Assembly: GCA_021775755.1 (NCBI GenBank)
Contig: JAJFHE010000036.1
Location: 1-52,197, forward strand
Length of the DNA stretch: 52,197 nt
Reading direction: 5' to 3'
Source of the DNA: Hyphomicrobiales bacterium
Lineage (GTDB): Bacteria > Pseudomonadota > Alphaproteobacteria > Rhizobiales > JAJFHB01
Both the position numbers and the translations under genes were made by a program. The notes beneath the pieces were generated by a model. That model was not told the DNA's origin. It was given only the letters and a program-made list of their open reading frames with translations, and did no database searches. Below are positions 25,484-35,036 of this stretch, in pieces (position 1 is the first letter of the stretch; every line of letters starts with the position of its first letter).

Positions 25484-26536
25484 ATGGACGCGTCGATCAC
25501 ACCGGAACAAGCGGCTGAGCGAGAGGAGTTCTATGGCCGGCTCACGCCGGGTCACATGGCGCCTTTGTGGGAAGTCCTGAAAGACCTTGTGCCGCCGGAA
25601 CCAAAGTCGAAGGCGGCGCCGCATTGCTGGCACTACAAGGACATTCGCCCGTTGCTGCTCGAATCGGGCGCGCTTGTTACGGCGGAAGAGGCGGAACGCC
25701 GGGTTCTGATCCTGGAAAACCCGGCCCTGCCCGGCCAGTCGCGCGCCACTGGCACAATCTATGCCGGTGTTCAGCTGATCCTTCCCGGCGAGACAGCACC
25801 CGCGCACCGGCATACCCCGTCAGCATTGCGATTTTTGATGGAGGGAGAAGCGGGCTTCACCGCGGTCGGCGGCGAGCGCACGACCATGCGCAAGGGCGAT
25901 TTCATCATCACGCCGTCATGGGCCTGGCACGACCACGGCAATGAGGGCGATGGCCCGGTGGTGTGGCTCGACGGCCTCGACATTCCGATCGTCGCGTTCT
26001 ACGAAGCGGGCTTTGGCGAAGGCTACAACGATGCACGCCACAGTCTGGTGCGGCCGGAGGGCGATTCGATGGCTCGGTTCGGGTCCGACCTTTTGCCGAT
26101 GGATCCCGTGGAGCGATATGGCAAGACATCGCCGATCTTCAATTACCCCTATGAGCGGACCCGCGAGGCGCTGACCGTGGCCGCCAAAGGCGAAGTACCC
26201 GACCCGCATCTGGCAACGACGCTGCGCTACGCCAATCCGATGGATGGCGGCTGGGCAATGCCGACAATCGCAAGCTGGGTCACGTATCTCTCGGCCGGCC
26301 AGGAAACCGCGCGGATGCGCTCGACCGACGGTGTCGTGATCGCCGTCGCGGAAGGTACGGGTCAACTCACGGCAGGCGGCGAAACTTTCAGCTTCTGGCA
26401 GGACGACGTTCTCGTCGCCCCGAGCTGGGCGTGGCGAAGCGTCAAGGCGTCGAGCGAATGCGTCCTGTTCTGTTTCTCCGACCGCTCCGCACAGGAGAAG
26501 CTCGGCCTGTTCCGCGAAGAGCGTTCAGCGGTCTGA
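25484..26536 (+). CDS. Gentisate 1,2-dioxygenase
   Basis: 350 residues, the family's usual length, with two cupin domains. Fe(II) ligands of the N-terminal cupin are visible as His108 and His110 in PAHRHTPSALRFLMEG and a later His149/His151 pair in SWAWHDHGNEG. Characteristic blocks GTIYAGVQLILPGE, WLDGLDIPIVAFYEA and FNYPYERTREAL match gentisate dioxygenases. The enzyme opens gentisate between C1 and C2 to maleylpyruvate. No maleylpyruvate isomerase or fumarylpyruvate hydrolase follows directly; the GST genes at 9877 and 48267 are possible but unproven isomerases. Confidence 0.92.
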   Translation: MDASITPEQAAEREEFYGRLTPGHMAPLWEVLKDLVPPEPKSKAAPHCWHYKDIRPLLLESGALVTAEEAERRVLILENPALPGQSRATGTIYAGVQLILPGETAPAHRHTPSALRFLMEGEAGFTAVGGERTTMRKGDFIITPSWAWHDHGNEGDGPVVWLDGLDIPIVAFYEAGFGEGYNDARHSLVRPEGDSMARFGSDLLPMDPVERYGKTSPIFNYPYERTREALTVAAKGEVPDPHLATTLRYANPMDGGWAMPTIASWVTYLSAGQETARMRSTDGVVIAVAEGTGQLTAGGETFSFWQDDVLVAPSWAWRSVKASSECVLFCFSDRSAQEKLGLFREERSAV

Positions 26537-26537
26537 T

Positions 26538-27764
26538 TCAGGCCCGTGCGGCAACCGTTGCCGCCGCTTCCCCGACGATCCGCTCATAGATCGCCGCATC
26601 CGTTGCGCCCTCGCTGCCGATGGCGACAACGTTCGAGGCCTCCGACAGCCCAAGTGCGGATGCCAGTTCCGGATCGTTACAGGCCGCGACAAGGCCGGCG
26701 ATTGCCGCGCAGCCACTTTCGCCGGATACGATGGCCCTGTCGCCGCCCAGCCCGCGTGCCAGAAGCCGCATGGTCTCAGGCGCGGCGTCTTCGCCGAGCG
26801 TAATGACATCGTCGCTCGCAGCCTTCAGTATCGGCCAGGCGATGGGCGAGACCTCGCCGGCGGCAAGGCAGGCCATGACCGTCTCGATGTCGCCGCGCAC
26901 GGGCACCAGCGCGCCCGCCTCGATGGACCTGTAGATGCAGTCGGCCTTGGCCGGTTCTACAATAACGATGCGCGGACGCGCACTCCCGAGAACCTCCCAC
27001 AGATGCGCCTCAACGGCTGCGGCAATGCCGCCGACCCCACCCGGCACGAAGACATGGCTGATCGGCCGTTCGCCCATCTGATCCATGAACTCCTGCACCA
27101 TCACTGTGTATCCCTGCATGACGAGCCGCGGAATGCGCGTGTCGCCACCGCCCGATGTGGTATCCGCGACAAGCACACGACCGAGCCGATTGGCATCTTC
27201 GCCGCACTGGCGAACGGAATCGTCGTAGTTGCCTTCGACACGCACGATCTCGGCGCCGTAACCGGCGATTTCCGCCTCACGGGCTTCACTGACGTGGCCG
27301 TGCAGATAGATGACGCAGCGGCACCCGAACATGAAAGCGCCCCAGGCAACGGAGCGGCCGTGATTGCCATCGGTTGCGGACGTTACCGTGACATTGCACA
27401 CAAGCTCGCGATGGGCGCCGCGAAGAAGCTCGGCCGACGACACATCCGGCAGACCGTGCCCGTCAGTAAGATGCGCCTGCAACATGCGCAGAACCGCATA
27501 GGCACCGCCGAGCGCCTTGAAGCTGTGCAGCCCGAACCGCTTGTCCTCGTCCTTGTAGTGGATACCGCCAAGTCCTAGCTGCGCGGCGAGCCCCGGCAAG
27601 TCGATCAGCGGAGTTGCCCGGTAGCCCGGCCAGGTGGATATCTCGCGCTGCGCCACCTCAAACTCAGACAAACTCAGAACATCGCGTTCGGCCTGACCAT
27701 AAGGTTGCGCCGGGTCGGCTGACGGGTTGTGAACATGTCGGGCGGCGTAAGCGGTGGCATCCAT
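26538..27764 (-). CDS. dpaL: Diaminopropionate ammonia-lyase (PLP-dependent)
   Basis: About 408 residues from the ATG at 27764 (AAGGA nine bases upstream; a TTG at 27818 gives a longer form). It is a fold-type II PLP enzyme. The PLP lysine is Lys83 in RFGLHSFKALGGAYA, TSATDGNHGRSVAWGA forms the substrate/cofactor loop, and VFVPGGVGGIAAAVEAHL is the phosphate-binding glycine stretch. These match the YgeX/DpaL family, which turns 2,3-diaminopropionate into pyruvate and two ammonia. Its stop abuts the convergent gentisate dioxygenase. The divergent Lrp-type gene at 27894 likely controls it through the palindrome between them. Confidence 0.88.
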   Translation of the reverse strand: MDATAYAARHVHNPSADPAQPYGQAERDVLSLSEFEVAQREISTWPGYRATPLIDLPGLAAQLGLGGIHYKDEDKRFGLHSFKALGGAYAVLRMLQAHLTDGHGLPDVSSAELLRGAHRELVCNVTVTSATDGNHGRSVAWGAFMFGCRCVIYLHGHVSEAREAEIAGYGAEIVRVEGNYDDSVRQCGEDANRLGRVLVADTTSGGGDTRIPRLVMQGYTVMVQEFMDQMGERPISHVFVPGGVGGIAAAVEAHLWEVLGSARPRIVIVEPAKADCIYRSIEAGALVPVRGDIETVMACLAAGEVSPIAWPILKAASDDVITLGEDAAPETMRLLARGLGGDRAIVSGESGCAAIAGLVAACNDPELASALGLSEASNVVAIGSEGATDAAIYERIVGEAAATVAARA

Positions 27765-27858
27765 GGGCTCGGTCCTTGTCTGAAACGCGTGTTCGAGGTC
27801 GCGATAATAGGTCGCCAACGACAGGTTTTTTCGTCATAGTTACATCAAGTTTCGGGTT

Positions 27859-27879
27859 ATTTTCGCAAAGTTCGAAAAT
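27859..27879. promoter_or_regulatory. Palindromic operator candidate between dpaL and Lrp-type gene
   Basis: ATTTTCG (27859-27865) and CGAAAAT (27873-27879) form a perfect inverted repeat with a seven-base AT-rich centre, 15 bases before the regulator start. Size and AT-content suit a dimeric Lrp/AsnC site that could regulate both divergent genes. Confidence 0.55.
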
Positions 27880-27893
27880 TTCTGGAGATTCTT

Positions 27894-28364
27894 ATGATCG
27901 AGCTGGACGGTTTTGACGTCAAACTGCTCAACCTGATGCAACGGAACAACCGGCTGACCGCTGAGGAACTTTCAACGCAGGCCGGGCTGTCGCCATCTTC
28001 GTGCCAGAGGCGCATTGCCCGCCTGCGCCGCGAAGGCGTCATCGCCGCCGACATTTCGGTGGTTTCACCTAAAGCCGTCGGGCGTCATCTCACAATGGTG
28101 GTAGAGGTCACGCTCGAGCGCGAGAATCCGGACCTCATCAGCGCTTTCAAACGCTCCATGGCGCAGACCGAAGAAGTCATGCAGTGTTACTATGTTACCG
28201 GTAATGCGGACTTTATTCTGATCATCACGGCGCGGGACATGCCGCACTACGAGGAGTTCACGCAGCGATTTTTCTTTGAAAACCCGAACATCCGCCGCTT
28301 CGACACAATGGTCGTCATGGATGCGGTGAAACGCGGCCTGCACGTGCCGATCAGTTCGCCGTAG
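27894..28364 (+). CDS. Lrp/AsnC family transcriptional regulator
   Basis: 156 residues. N-terminal winged HTH (DGFDVKLLNLMQRNNRLTAEELSTQAGLSPSSCQRRIARLRREGVI) and C-terminal RAM domain (VEVTLERENPDLISAFKRSM, MQCYYVTGNADFILIITARDM) that binds an amino acid effector and drives oligomerisation. GGAG precedes the ATG. Divergent from the diaminopropionate ammonia-lyase gene, so it is probably its activator, with 2,3-diaminopropionate or another amino acid as the effector; both points are inferred from position and family habit. Confidence 0.92.
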   Translation: MIELDGFDVKLLNLMQRNNRLTAEELSTQAGLSPSSCQRRIARLRREGVIAADISVVSPKAVGRHLTMVVEVTLERENPDLISAFKRSMAQTEEVMQCYYVTGNADFILIITARDMPHYEEFTQRFFFENPNIRRFDTMVVMDAVKRGLHVPISSP

Positions 28365-28371
28365 ACAGGCA

Positions 28372-29586
28372 TCAACCGTCGAGGGATGTCAGCACCGTGT
28401 CGAACCGCTCAAGCGCCCAATCCACATCGTCGCGGCCGATAACGAGCGGCGGCGCGATACGGATGGAGTGTTCGTGGGTGTCCTTGCACAAGATGCCCTT
28501 GTCGCGAAGCGCCTCGCAGTAGCGCCGCGCGCCACCGGCGGCGGGGTCGAGTTCCACGGCAATCATCAGACCGCGCCCGCGAATTTCCTTCACGGCATTC
28601 GCACGGATATCTTCAAGACCGGCCTTGAAATAGGCGCCCTGCTCGGCGGAGTTTTCAACCATGCCTTCCTCAACCAGCACTTTCATGGCGGCGCGCGCAA
28701 CGGCGCAGCCGAGCGGGTTGCCGCCGAAGGTGGAGCCGTGCTCGCCGGGTTTCAGAACGCCGAGCACTTCGGTGTTCGACAACACCGCGGAGACCGGATA
28801 AAAGCCGCCGGCGAGCGCCTTGCCGACAAGCGTCACATCCGCTTCGACACCTTCGTGTTCTTCAGCAAGCAGTTTGCCGGTGCGGCCCAGTCCTGTTTGT
28901 ATTTCGTCGAGGATCAGCGTCACATTGTTCTCGGTGCACAGCTCACGCACACGCGCGAAATACCCCTCGGGCGGAATGATAACACCGGCTTCGCCCTGGA
29001 TCGGTTCGGCGAGAAAACCGACCGTGTTCTCCGTAATCGCGGCTTCGAAGGCTGCAATGTCGCCAAACGGCACGACGCGGAAACCGGGCGCGAAGGGTCC
29101 GAAACCACTTCTTGCCACCGGGTCCGTGCTGAAGCCGACAATGCCAAGTGTGCGGCCGTGGAAATTGTTGCGGCAGACGATAATTTCAGCTTGCCCATCA
29201 GGCACGCCCTTCACTTCATAGCCCCATTTGCGTACCGCCTTGACGGCGCTCTCGACCGCTTCGGCACCGGAGTTCATCGGCAGCACCTTGTGCGAGCCGG
29301 TGAGCCCGGCAATCTCTTCATAAAAGAGCGCAAGCTGATCGTTGTGGAACGCCCGCGACGTCAAGGTGAGCTTGCCCGCCTGTTCCACCATCGCGGCAAT
29401 AATTTTAGGGTGACAATGACCCTGATTGACTGCGGAGTAGGCGGACAGCCCGTCCATATAACGGTTGCCGTCAACGTCCCATACCCAGATCCCCTCGCCG
29501 CGATTGAGCACCACGTTCAGCGGTTTGTAGTTATGGGCGCCGAGTCGCATTTCCGTTGAGATCAGGTCAGTGGCGAGGTCGGTCAT
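28372..29586 (-). CDS. rocD: Ornithine aminotransferase (ornithine-oxo-acid transaminase)
   Basis: 404 residues from the ATG at 29586, which has AAGGA upstream. Class III PLP aminotransferase: [38 protein letters not shown], the PLP-contacting Asp in [13 protein letters not shown] and the Schiff-base Lys in [16 protein letters not shown]. The MNSGAEA and [11 protein letters not shown] pattern and length fit ornithine transaminases, which make glutamate-5-semialdehyde from ornithine. It sits 29 bases downstream of arginase on the same strand, completing the arginase route of arginine breakdown. Some acetylornithine transaminases look similar, but context favours rocD. Confidence 0.9.
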   Translation of the reverse strand: MTDLATDLISTEMRLGAHNYKPLNVVLNRGEGIWVWDVDGNRYMDGLSAYSAVNQGHCHPKIIAAMVEQAGKLTLTSRAFHNDQLALFYEEIAGLTGSHKVLPMNSGAEAVESAVKAVRKWGYEVKGVPDGQAEIIVCRNNFHGRTLGIVGFSTDPVARSGFGPFAPGFRVVPFGDIAAFEAAITENTVGFLAEPIQGEAGVIIPPEGYFARVRELCTENNVTLILDEIQTGLGRTGKLLAEEHEGVEADVTLVGKALAGGFYPVSAVLSNTEVLGVLKPGEHGSTFGGNPLGCAVARAAMKVLVEEGMVENSAEQGAYFKAGLEDIRANAVKEIRGRGLMIAVELDPAAGGARRYCEALRDKGILCKDTHEHSIRIAPPLVIGRDDVDWALERFDTVLTSLDG

Positions 29587-29615
29587 GGCAGGGTTCCTTC
29601 GGTTTCTCAAGCAGC

Positions 29616-30620
29616 TCAGAGGGCGGCGTGGGCGAGCGGCGCCCGGTCCATGATGCGTCGGCCGAACAGCGATTCAACAAGCTCGACCAGAATAAGAGCA
29701 CTTTTGCCCCGGTCATCAAGGAACGGGTTCAGCTCAACAATGTCGAGCGACGACACAAGCCCCGCATCGTTGAGCATTTCCATGATGAGATGAGCTTCGC
29801 GGTAGGTTGCGCCGCCGGGAACAACAGTTCCGACACCCGGCGCAAGCGAGGGGTCGAGAAAGTCGACATCGAGGCTGACATGCAGGAGGCCGTTACAAGC
29901 GGCCACTTCGTCGAGGATGCGCTGCAACGGTGCAGCGACGCCGGTTTCGTCGATCATGCGCATGTCGACGACATTGACGCCACGCTCGCGGACCAGTTCG
30001 CGCTCGCCGCGGTCAACGGAGCGGATGCCGAACAGATGAAACCTTGTGGGGTCGACACCGGCACGCTCTTTGTCGCCGAATACGCTCGCCAGTCCCGCTT
30101 CGCCGGTCAGAGCTGCGACCGGCATGCCGTGCATATTGCCGGACGGCGAAGTTTCCGGCGTGTTGAAGTCCGCGTGCGCGTCGAGCCAAAGCACAAACAA
30201 TTCACGGCCCACATCGCGGGCATGGCGGGCCATGCCTTCAACGGTGCCCATCGACAAGGAGTGGTCGCCGCCAAGAAAGATCGGCAGCGCTTCTGTTGCG
30301 GCCACTTCATGCGTCCGCTCCGCGATGGTGCGGGTCCAGGCTGCGATATCGCGGAAGTTGCGGGTGTTGCCCTGTGGCGCGTTTTCGTTTTCACCGAGTA
30401 GATCGCGGCGCGGCGAGACGTCGCCGAGATCGTCAACGCGATAGCCAAGTTCGCGAAGACGCTGCGGCAGGCCGGCAGTGCGTAGGGCGGCGGGACCCAT
30501 CACGGCGCCGGCAACGCCCGCGCCCTCTTGTACGGGCAGGCCGAGCAATGAAATGGGTTTGGCTTCAGTGCGATCTTCGGCGCGGCTTGTGCGCGTTCTG
30601 GTAAATGACACGACCGTCAT
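29616..30620 (-). CDS. rocF: Arginase
   Basis: 334 residues. The ureohydrolase manganese ligands are all visible: His in [12 protein letters not shown], the Asp-x-His-x-Asp of [12 protein letters not shown] and the Asp-x-Asp of [14 protein letters not shown]. The [10 protein letters not shown] segment is typical of arginase rather than agmatinase. It converts arginine to ornithine and urea. The ATG at 30620 has GGAG eight bases upstream. Operon with ornithine aminotransferase; the divergent Lrp-type gene at 30771 is the likely regulator. The N-terminal ~20 residues form an unusual basic extension. Confidence 0.93.
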   Translation of the reverse strand: MTVVSFTRTRTSRAEDRTEAKPISLLGLPVQEGAGVAGAVMGPAALRTAGLPQRLRELGYRVDDLGDVSPRRDLLGENENAPQGNTRNFRDIAAWTRTIAERTHEVAATEALPIFLGGDHSLSMGTVEGMARHARDVGRELFVLWLDAHADFNTPETSPSGNMHGMPVAALTGEAGLASVFGDKERAGVDPTRFHLFGIRSVDRGERELVRERGVNVVDMRMIDETGVAAPLQRILDEVAACNGLLHVSLDVDFLDPSLAPGVGTVVPGGATYREAHLIMEMLNDAGLVSSLDIVELNPFLDDRGKSALILVELVESLFGRRIMDRAPLAHAAL

Positions 30621-30699
30621 ATGAGTGCTCCATTGTGCGGTATGTGCCGGGGACCGGCTTCGTCTGCATCTATATGACGGCTCGCCATGCCGCCTTAAA

Positions 30700-30713
30700 G
30701 ACGAAAAATCGTC
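30700..30713. promoter_or_regulatory. Small inverted repeat in the arginase / Lrp-type divergent region
   Basis: GACGA (30700-30704) pairs with TCGTC (30709-30713) across AAAA. It sits midway in the 150-base divergent gap and is AT-centred like Lrp/AsnC sites. Short, so only suggestive. Confidence 0.4.
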
Positions 30714-30770
30714 GATATGTCGGCAAATTTGTGCATTATGGAGGTAATAATCGCCATATTGGTGGACTTA

Positions 30771-31211
30771 ATGGATGATATCGACCACAGACTCCTTGCC
30801 CTTCTGCGCACGGATGCGCGCCAGCCCGTGGCGTCTCTGTCGGCGGCCCTTGGCGTATCGCGCTCCACAGTCAAGGCGCGAATGGACAGGCTCGTCGAAA
30901 CCGGTGTCATTCAGGGTTTCACAATCGTTCTTCAGGCTGAGCAGGCACAAAACGCGGTCCGCGCGGTCATGCTGGTCGAGGTTGACGGCCGAGCCGCGGA
31001 CCGGGTCATGCAGCGGCTTCGCGGCTTTCCCGAAGTGCGAACGCTGCAAAGCACCAACGGCCGCTGGGACATGGTGGCACTGATCGAGACCGCGACTTTG
31101 ACGGAGTTCGACGAAACGCTGCGGCGCGTCAGGTTGCTCGACGGCATCTCATCGACGGAAACCAGCATTCTTCTGTCGTCTCACAAGGGCGGCACCTTCT
31201 CGCTCCCCTGA
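30771..31211 (+). CDS. Lrp/AsnC family transcriptional regulator
   Basis: 146 residues from ATG 30771, placed there because DDIDHRLLALLRTDARQPVASLSAALGVSRSTVKARMDRLVETGVI is the usual N-terminal HTH and GGTGGA precedes it; upstream starts would add an unusual 18-residue tail. The C-terminal RAM domain follows (VRAVMLVEVDGRAADRVMQRL, STNGRWDMVALIETA). Divergent from arginase/ornithine aminotransferase, so probably the arginine-responsive activator of that operon, as ArgR/BkdR-type Lrp proteins are in other alphaproteobacteria; inferred. Confidence 0.88.
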   Translation: MDDIDHRLLALLRTDARQPVASLSAALGVSRSTVKARMDRLVETGVIQGFTIVLQAEQAQNAVRAVMLVEVDGRAADRVMQRLRGFPEVRTLQSTNGRWDMVALIETATLTEFDETLRRVRLLDGISSTETSILLSSHKGGTFSLP

Positions 31212-31252
31212 CGACCGGGCATTCCGGACCCGCCGGCCGAAACAAATGAAAC

Positions 31253-31276
31253 CCGTTTCCTCGCATTTGGAAACGG
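31253..31276. terminator. 8-bp perfect hairpin after Lrp-type gene
   Basis: CCGTTTCC (31253-31260) and GGAAACGG (31269-31276) make a perfect stem with an eight-base loop, 42 bases after the regulator stop and 80 bases before the DUF1127 start. No T-run follows, so a Rho-independent terminator is not certain; a protein site is the alternative. Confidence 0.4.
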
Positions 31277-31355
31277 TGCCGAAACACATGCGCCCCACCT
31301 GATTGCAAACGGTGCCTACCGCGACGTCAATCACGAGAGACGGGAGATCACAGCC

Positions 31356-31634
31356 ATGAGCCATTCCTACAGCGCCGGCCTCGCGCCGGTTTTACCAGGA
31401 CACCGTTTCAGCATCGCAGGAGTGGCCGAGATCGCGGCCCGGGTGCACCACTCAGCGCGTAAGTTCGCTGAACGCATCAGGATCCGCAGGCGCGAGCGCG
31501 CCATGTTCGATGTCCTGCAATCTCTCAACAACCGCACATTGGCGGACATAGGCATCCGCCGAGCCGCCATTGATGTAGTGGCCTACAAAGTCGTACGGCA
31601 GCCCGGCAGCGCCCGCGGCAAGTCATACAGATAA
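31356..31634 (+). CDS. DUF1127 (YjiS-like) small protein
   Basis: 92 residues ending in the DUF1127 motif: RERAMFDVLQSLNNRTLADIGIRRAAI, an Arg-rich amphipathic helix pair. Proteins of this kind are abundant in alphaproteobacteria; some bind RNA and link to phosphate/carbon metabolism and small-RNA turnover. The N-terminal 40 residues are variable. The ATG has GGGAG upstream. It stands alone, with its own leader region. Confidence 0.85.
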   Translation: MSHSYSAGLAPVLPGHRFSIAGVAEIAARVHHSARKFAERIRIRRRERAMFDVLQSLNNRTLADIGIRRAAIDVVAYKVVRQPGSARGKSYR

Positions 31635-31791
31635 CGCCGGTCTCCAGCTGAATAGTTCAGCATTTGCGGTTTGCCACCACCACCCATCAAACGTTTCCGT
31701 ATGAAGGGGAAAGGGGCTATGTTTCGCGATCTTGTGGAGACGGTGCCTGCGTGTGAAGTGAGCCAGAGCTTAAGCGGAAGGACGACGGGCC

Positions 31792-34700
31792 ATGGCAAAA
31801 AAGAAGACCGAGCCATCTGGCATGCCGGTCGCGCCGGCGTCCGACGTTCAACAACAAGCACTGCTGCAGTTTGCGGTATCGCAGTCTTCCGCCGTTTTCT
31901 ATATCGCCGACATCGGGGGCTACAGTCCGGTGCGGTTCATCAGCTCAAATGTCGAGGCCATAACGGGTCACAAGGTTGAGAGTTTCCTCTCCGAAGACAA
32001 TTACGGCTACGAACGCATCCACGCCGACGACCTGCCACGGTACAAGCACAACATCGGCGCATTGAAGGAACGCGGCACACTGACCCATGAATACCGCTTC
32101 GCGGTTGCCGACGGCTCTTTCCGCTGGTTCCGCGACGAACTGCGGATGGTCGACGGCCATGACAGCGAATTTGTCGGCTGTATGGTCGATATCTCAGCTG
32201 AAAGGGAGAACGACGAGCGCGTTGCCGAAAGCGTCGAGATGTTCAAGAGAGTGCTCGACGCAAGCCCCATTCCGATGTCGATGGTACATTTCGACAACGG
32301 CAGGATCATGTTTGAAAACCCTGCCATCCACGCCGTGTTCCGGGAAGATCCAAACTCCTCGTCGAAGACCGCCGGCGCATACGACATCGATCCGAGCGAG
32401 CGCGAACGTTACCTCCAGCTGCTTCGCGAAAACGGCAGGGTCGATAGTTTCGAGATCCGCTTTCGCCGGGAAGATGGCAGCGAGTTCGTCGGCGCCCACT
32501 CCGCGCGTCTTATTGAATATGGCGGCGAAACGGTGGTCGTCACAGGCATCGTCGACCTGACCGAACAGAAACGGCGCGAAACAGCGCTGCGCCTTGCGAA
32601 CGAAACCCTCGAAGACGCGATTGAATCCCTGTCGGAGGGGTTTGTGCTGTACGACAGCGACGATCGCCTCGTCATGTGCAATTCGCAGTACCGCGAGTTT
32701 CACGGCGACAATGCAGACCTCCTCGTGCCCGGCGCGTTCTGGCCCGACGTAACGCGCGCGCGCGGCGAACGCGGTTTGTTCACGGAGGCGGAAGGTAATT
32801 TCGATGACTGGCTGCGCGGCCAGATCGCGCTGCGAGGCTCCGCGTCCCGGGAAGTGTTTCCAAGCGGAGACGGCCGCTGGTTTGAATATTCCCACCGCAA
32901 AACGCGCCAGAACGGGTTCGTGTCGGTGTGGCGCGACATCACCGAGCACATCGCGATGGAGCAGGAACTGCGCGAAAGCGAAGAACTGATCCGCCGTGTA
33001 CTCGAAGCCTGTCCGGTTCCCGTGCGCATGTGGGAACCGGTATCGGGGCGTGTGATTTATGAAAGCCCGGCGTGCAGCCTTATGTTCGGGCGCGACGCCA
33101 CTACCGTAAACCCCTCGCAGCGGCACTCCATGTATATGGACTTGGCGGACCGGGAGACCTATCTGGCGCGGCTGCATGAAAAGGGCGCGGTCGATAATCT
33201 GGAAATGCACCTGCGGCATGCGGACGGCTCCACTTTCTGGGCCTCGGTCTCAGCGCGGCTGATTGAGTTCAAGGGCGAGACGGTTGTTGTGTCGGCGCTC
33301 GTCGATCTCTCCGAACGCAAGGCAATGGAAGAAGCGCTCAGGCAGAGCGAGGAACATTTCCGAAGCATCGTTGAGGGCCATCCCGTGCCGGTCTGGATGG
33401 TTGATATTGAAACCGCCCAGATACTCTATGAAAGCCCGGCGGCAGCCCAGATGGTGGGCCGCGAATGGCCCTCGTCCGAACCCGCCTACACGACCGATCA
33501 CGTTCCCAGTGCGCCGCACAGGGACGAGGTTAACAATCAACTGCGAAAAACCGGCTCGATGATTGACCAGGAGTTTGAACTCAAGCGGGCCGACGGCACC
33601 AAGTTCTGGGCCTCGGTCAACGACCGTCTGATCACCTATGGCGGACGTGAGATCAGCATTACGAGCTTTGTCGACCTCACAGAAAGGCACGAAGCGGCAG
33701 CGGAACTTGCACGGCAGCGCGAACGGCTGCATCAAAACGAGAAACTGAGCGCACTCGGTGAACTTCTCGCCGGCGTATCGCACGAACTGAACAATCCGCT
33801 TTCGGTCCTCGTCGGTCAGGCGCTGATGCTGCAGGAAGTAGCGGAGGACGATCAGACTGCTCATCGTGCGGAGCGAATTGCCAAGGCCGCCGACCGCTGC
33901 GCGCGGATCGTCAAGACATTCCTTGCAATGGCACGACAGGAACAGCGCGCTCCTAAACCTCTGGAACTCTCGCAAGTTCTTGAAAGCGCGATGGAAGTCG
34001 CCGGATACACGCTGAACAATCTCGAAATCGACGTCAAAATCCAGGGACTTGGAGGGTTGCCGCGGATACTGGGCGAGGAAGATCAACTCGTGCAGGTATT
34101 CACCAATCTGATCGTCAATGCTCAACACGCACTGCAGGACACTGATGGCGAGCGCAGACTGCGGATCAGAGCATCGCACCGGCGGACTGCCAATCAGGTT
34201 GTCATCAAGTTCAAGGACAACGGCCCCGGCATTCCCAAAGACATCCGCTCACGCATTTTCGAACCGCTTTATACCACCAAGGACGTCGGTGCGGGCACCG
34301 GGATGGGGCTTGCACTTTGTCATCGCATCGTCGAAGCGCATGACGGCTCCATCGAGCTGGAACGTGCATCGGGCCCCGGCGCATCGTTTGCCGTACGGTT
34401 ACCGTGCCTTGCCCCGGAAGACGAAAGTGCCGCAGGGACCGCTACGGCGGCCGCCGACGGCGACAGGTGCGCTATCCTTATTGTCGACGATGAGCCTGAT
34501 GTCGCGGGGACCCTTGCCGACCTTCTCGAAAATGACGGCCACAGGGTCGAGGTTGTATCGTCGGGGGCAAGTGCGCTTGGACGCATTCAGAGCGGTCAAT
34601 TTGAAATTATCCTGAGCGATGTACGCATGCCCGGCATGGACGGGCCCGCGCTTTATAAGGAATTGCGCGCCAGTTCGCCACAATCGATCGACGGTCTGGC

Positions 34701-34860
34701 GTTTATTACCGGGGACACGCTGAGCCCTCGGGTGCGTTCGTTTCTCGACGGGGCGGGCCGACCGTTCATCGAAAAACCGATCATGCCACAGGACGCGCGC
34801 GAGCTGGTGGATATGCTGATCCGCGCGCGGCGTGGCCTCACCGACCAAGCGGAAACGTAA
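31792..34860 (+). CDS. Multi-PAS hybrid sensor histidine kinase
   Basis: 1022 residues, no signal peptide or membrane helix, so a soluble sensor. Five PAS-type units follow one another at roughly 20-145, 148-262, 268-385, 395-510 and 515-640 (repeats such as RVLDASPIPMSM, RRVLEACPVPVRMW and RSIVEGHPVPVWMV show internal duplication). The HisKA phosphoacceptor is His664 in GVSHELNNPLSVLVG, the HATPase boxes are NLIVNAQHAL, DNGPGIP and GAGTGMGLALCH, and a C-terminal receiver has Asp943 in LSDVRMPGMDG. The family phosphorylates itself and its receiver; output partners may be separate, such as a histidine phosphotransferase. Signals are unknown; no heme or flavin signature was identified. Confidence 0.93.
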   Translation: MAKKKTEPSGMPVAPASDVQQQALLQFAVSQSSAVFYIADIGGYSPVRFISSNVEAITGHKVESFLSEDNYGYERIHADDLPRYKHNIGALKERGTLTHEYRFAVADGSFRWFRDELRMVDGHDSEFVGCMVDISAERENDERVAESVEMFKRVLDASPIPMSMVHFDNGRIMFENPAIHAVFREDPNSSSKTAGAYDIDPSERERYLQLLRENGRVDSFEIRFRREDGSEFVGAHSARLIEYGGETVVVTGIVDLTEQKRRETALRLANETLEDAIESLSEGFVLYDSDDRLVMCNSQYREFHGDNADLLVPGAFWPDVTRARGERGLFTEAEGNFDDWLRGQIALRGSASREVFPSGDGRWFEYSHRKTRQNGFVSVWRDITEHIAMEQELRESEELIRRVLEACPVPVRMWEPVSGRVIYESPACSLMFGRDATTVNPSQRHSMYMDLADRETYLARLHEKGAVDNLEMHLRHADGSTFWASVSARLIEFKGETVVVSALVDLSERKAMEEALRQSEEHFRSIVEGHPVPVWMVDIETAQILYESPAAAQMVGREWPSSEPAYTTDHVPSAPHRDEVNNQLRKTGSMIDQEFELKRADGTKFWASVNDRLITYGGREISITSFVDLTERHEAAAELARQRERLHQNEKLSALGELLAGVSHELNNPLSVLVGQALMLQEVAEDDQTAHRAERIAKAADRCARIVKTFLAMARQEQRAPKPLELSQVLESAMEVAGYTLNNLEIDVKIQGLGGLPRILGEEDQLVQVFTNLIVNAQHALQDTDGERRLRIRASHRRTANQVVIKFKDNGPGIPKDIRSRIFEPLYTTKDVGAGTGMGLALCHRIVEAHDGSIELERASGPGASFAVRLPCLAPEDESAAGTATAAADGDRCAILIVDDEPDVAGTLADLLENDGHRVEVVSSGASALGRIQSGQFEIILSDVRMPGMDGPALYKELRASSPQSIDGLAFITGDTLSPRVRSFLDGAGRPFIEKPIMPQDARELVDMLIRARRGLTDQAET

Positions 34861-35036
34861 CCCGCAGCGGCGAACAACTACTCCATTGCGGTGCGCAACG
34901 ACGGCAAGCGCTCATCATCCGGCCCTGAGCGCCGGATCCCCCTCTCAGATTTGCGATTGCTTGAGATAACCGCTTGGCAGCGAGATGCGCCTTATGATAG
35001 TACAAACACAACACACACGTTACGAGTTACTATACT

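Noticed and set aside
31671-31979. Small upstream frame overlapping the hybrid kinase start
   Set aside because: It has a fair ribosome binding site but runs out of frame into the kinase gene and shows no protein-like composition.
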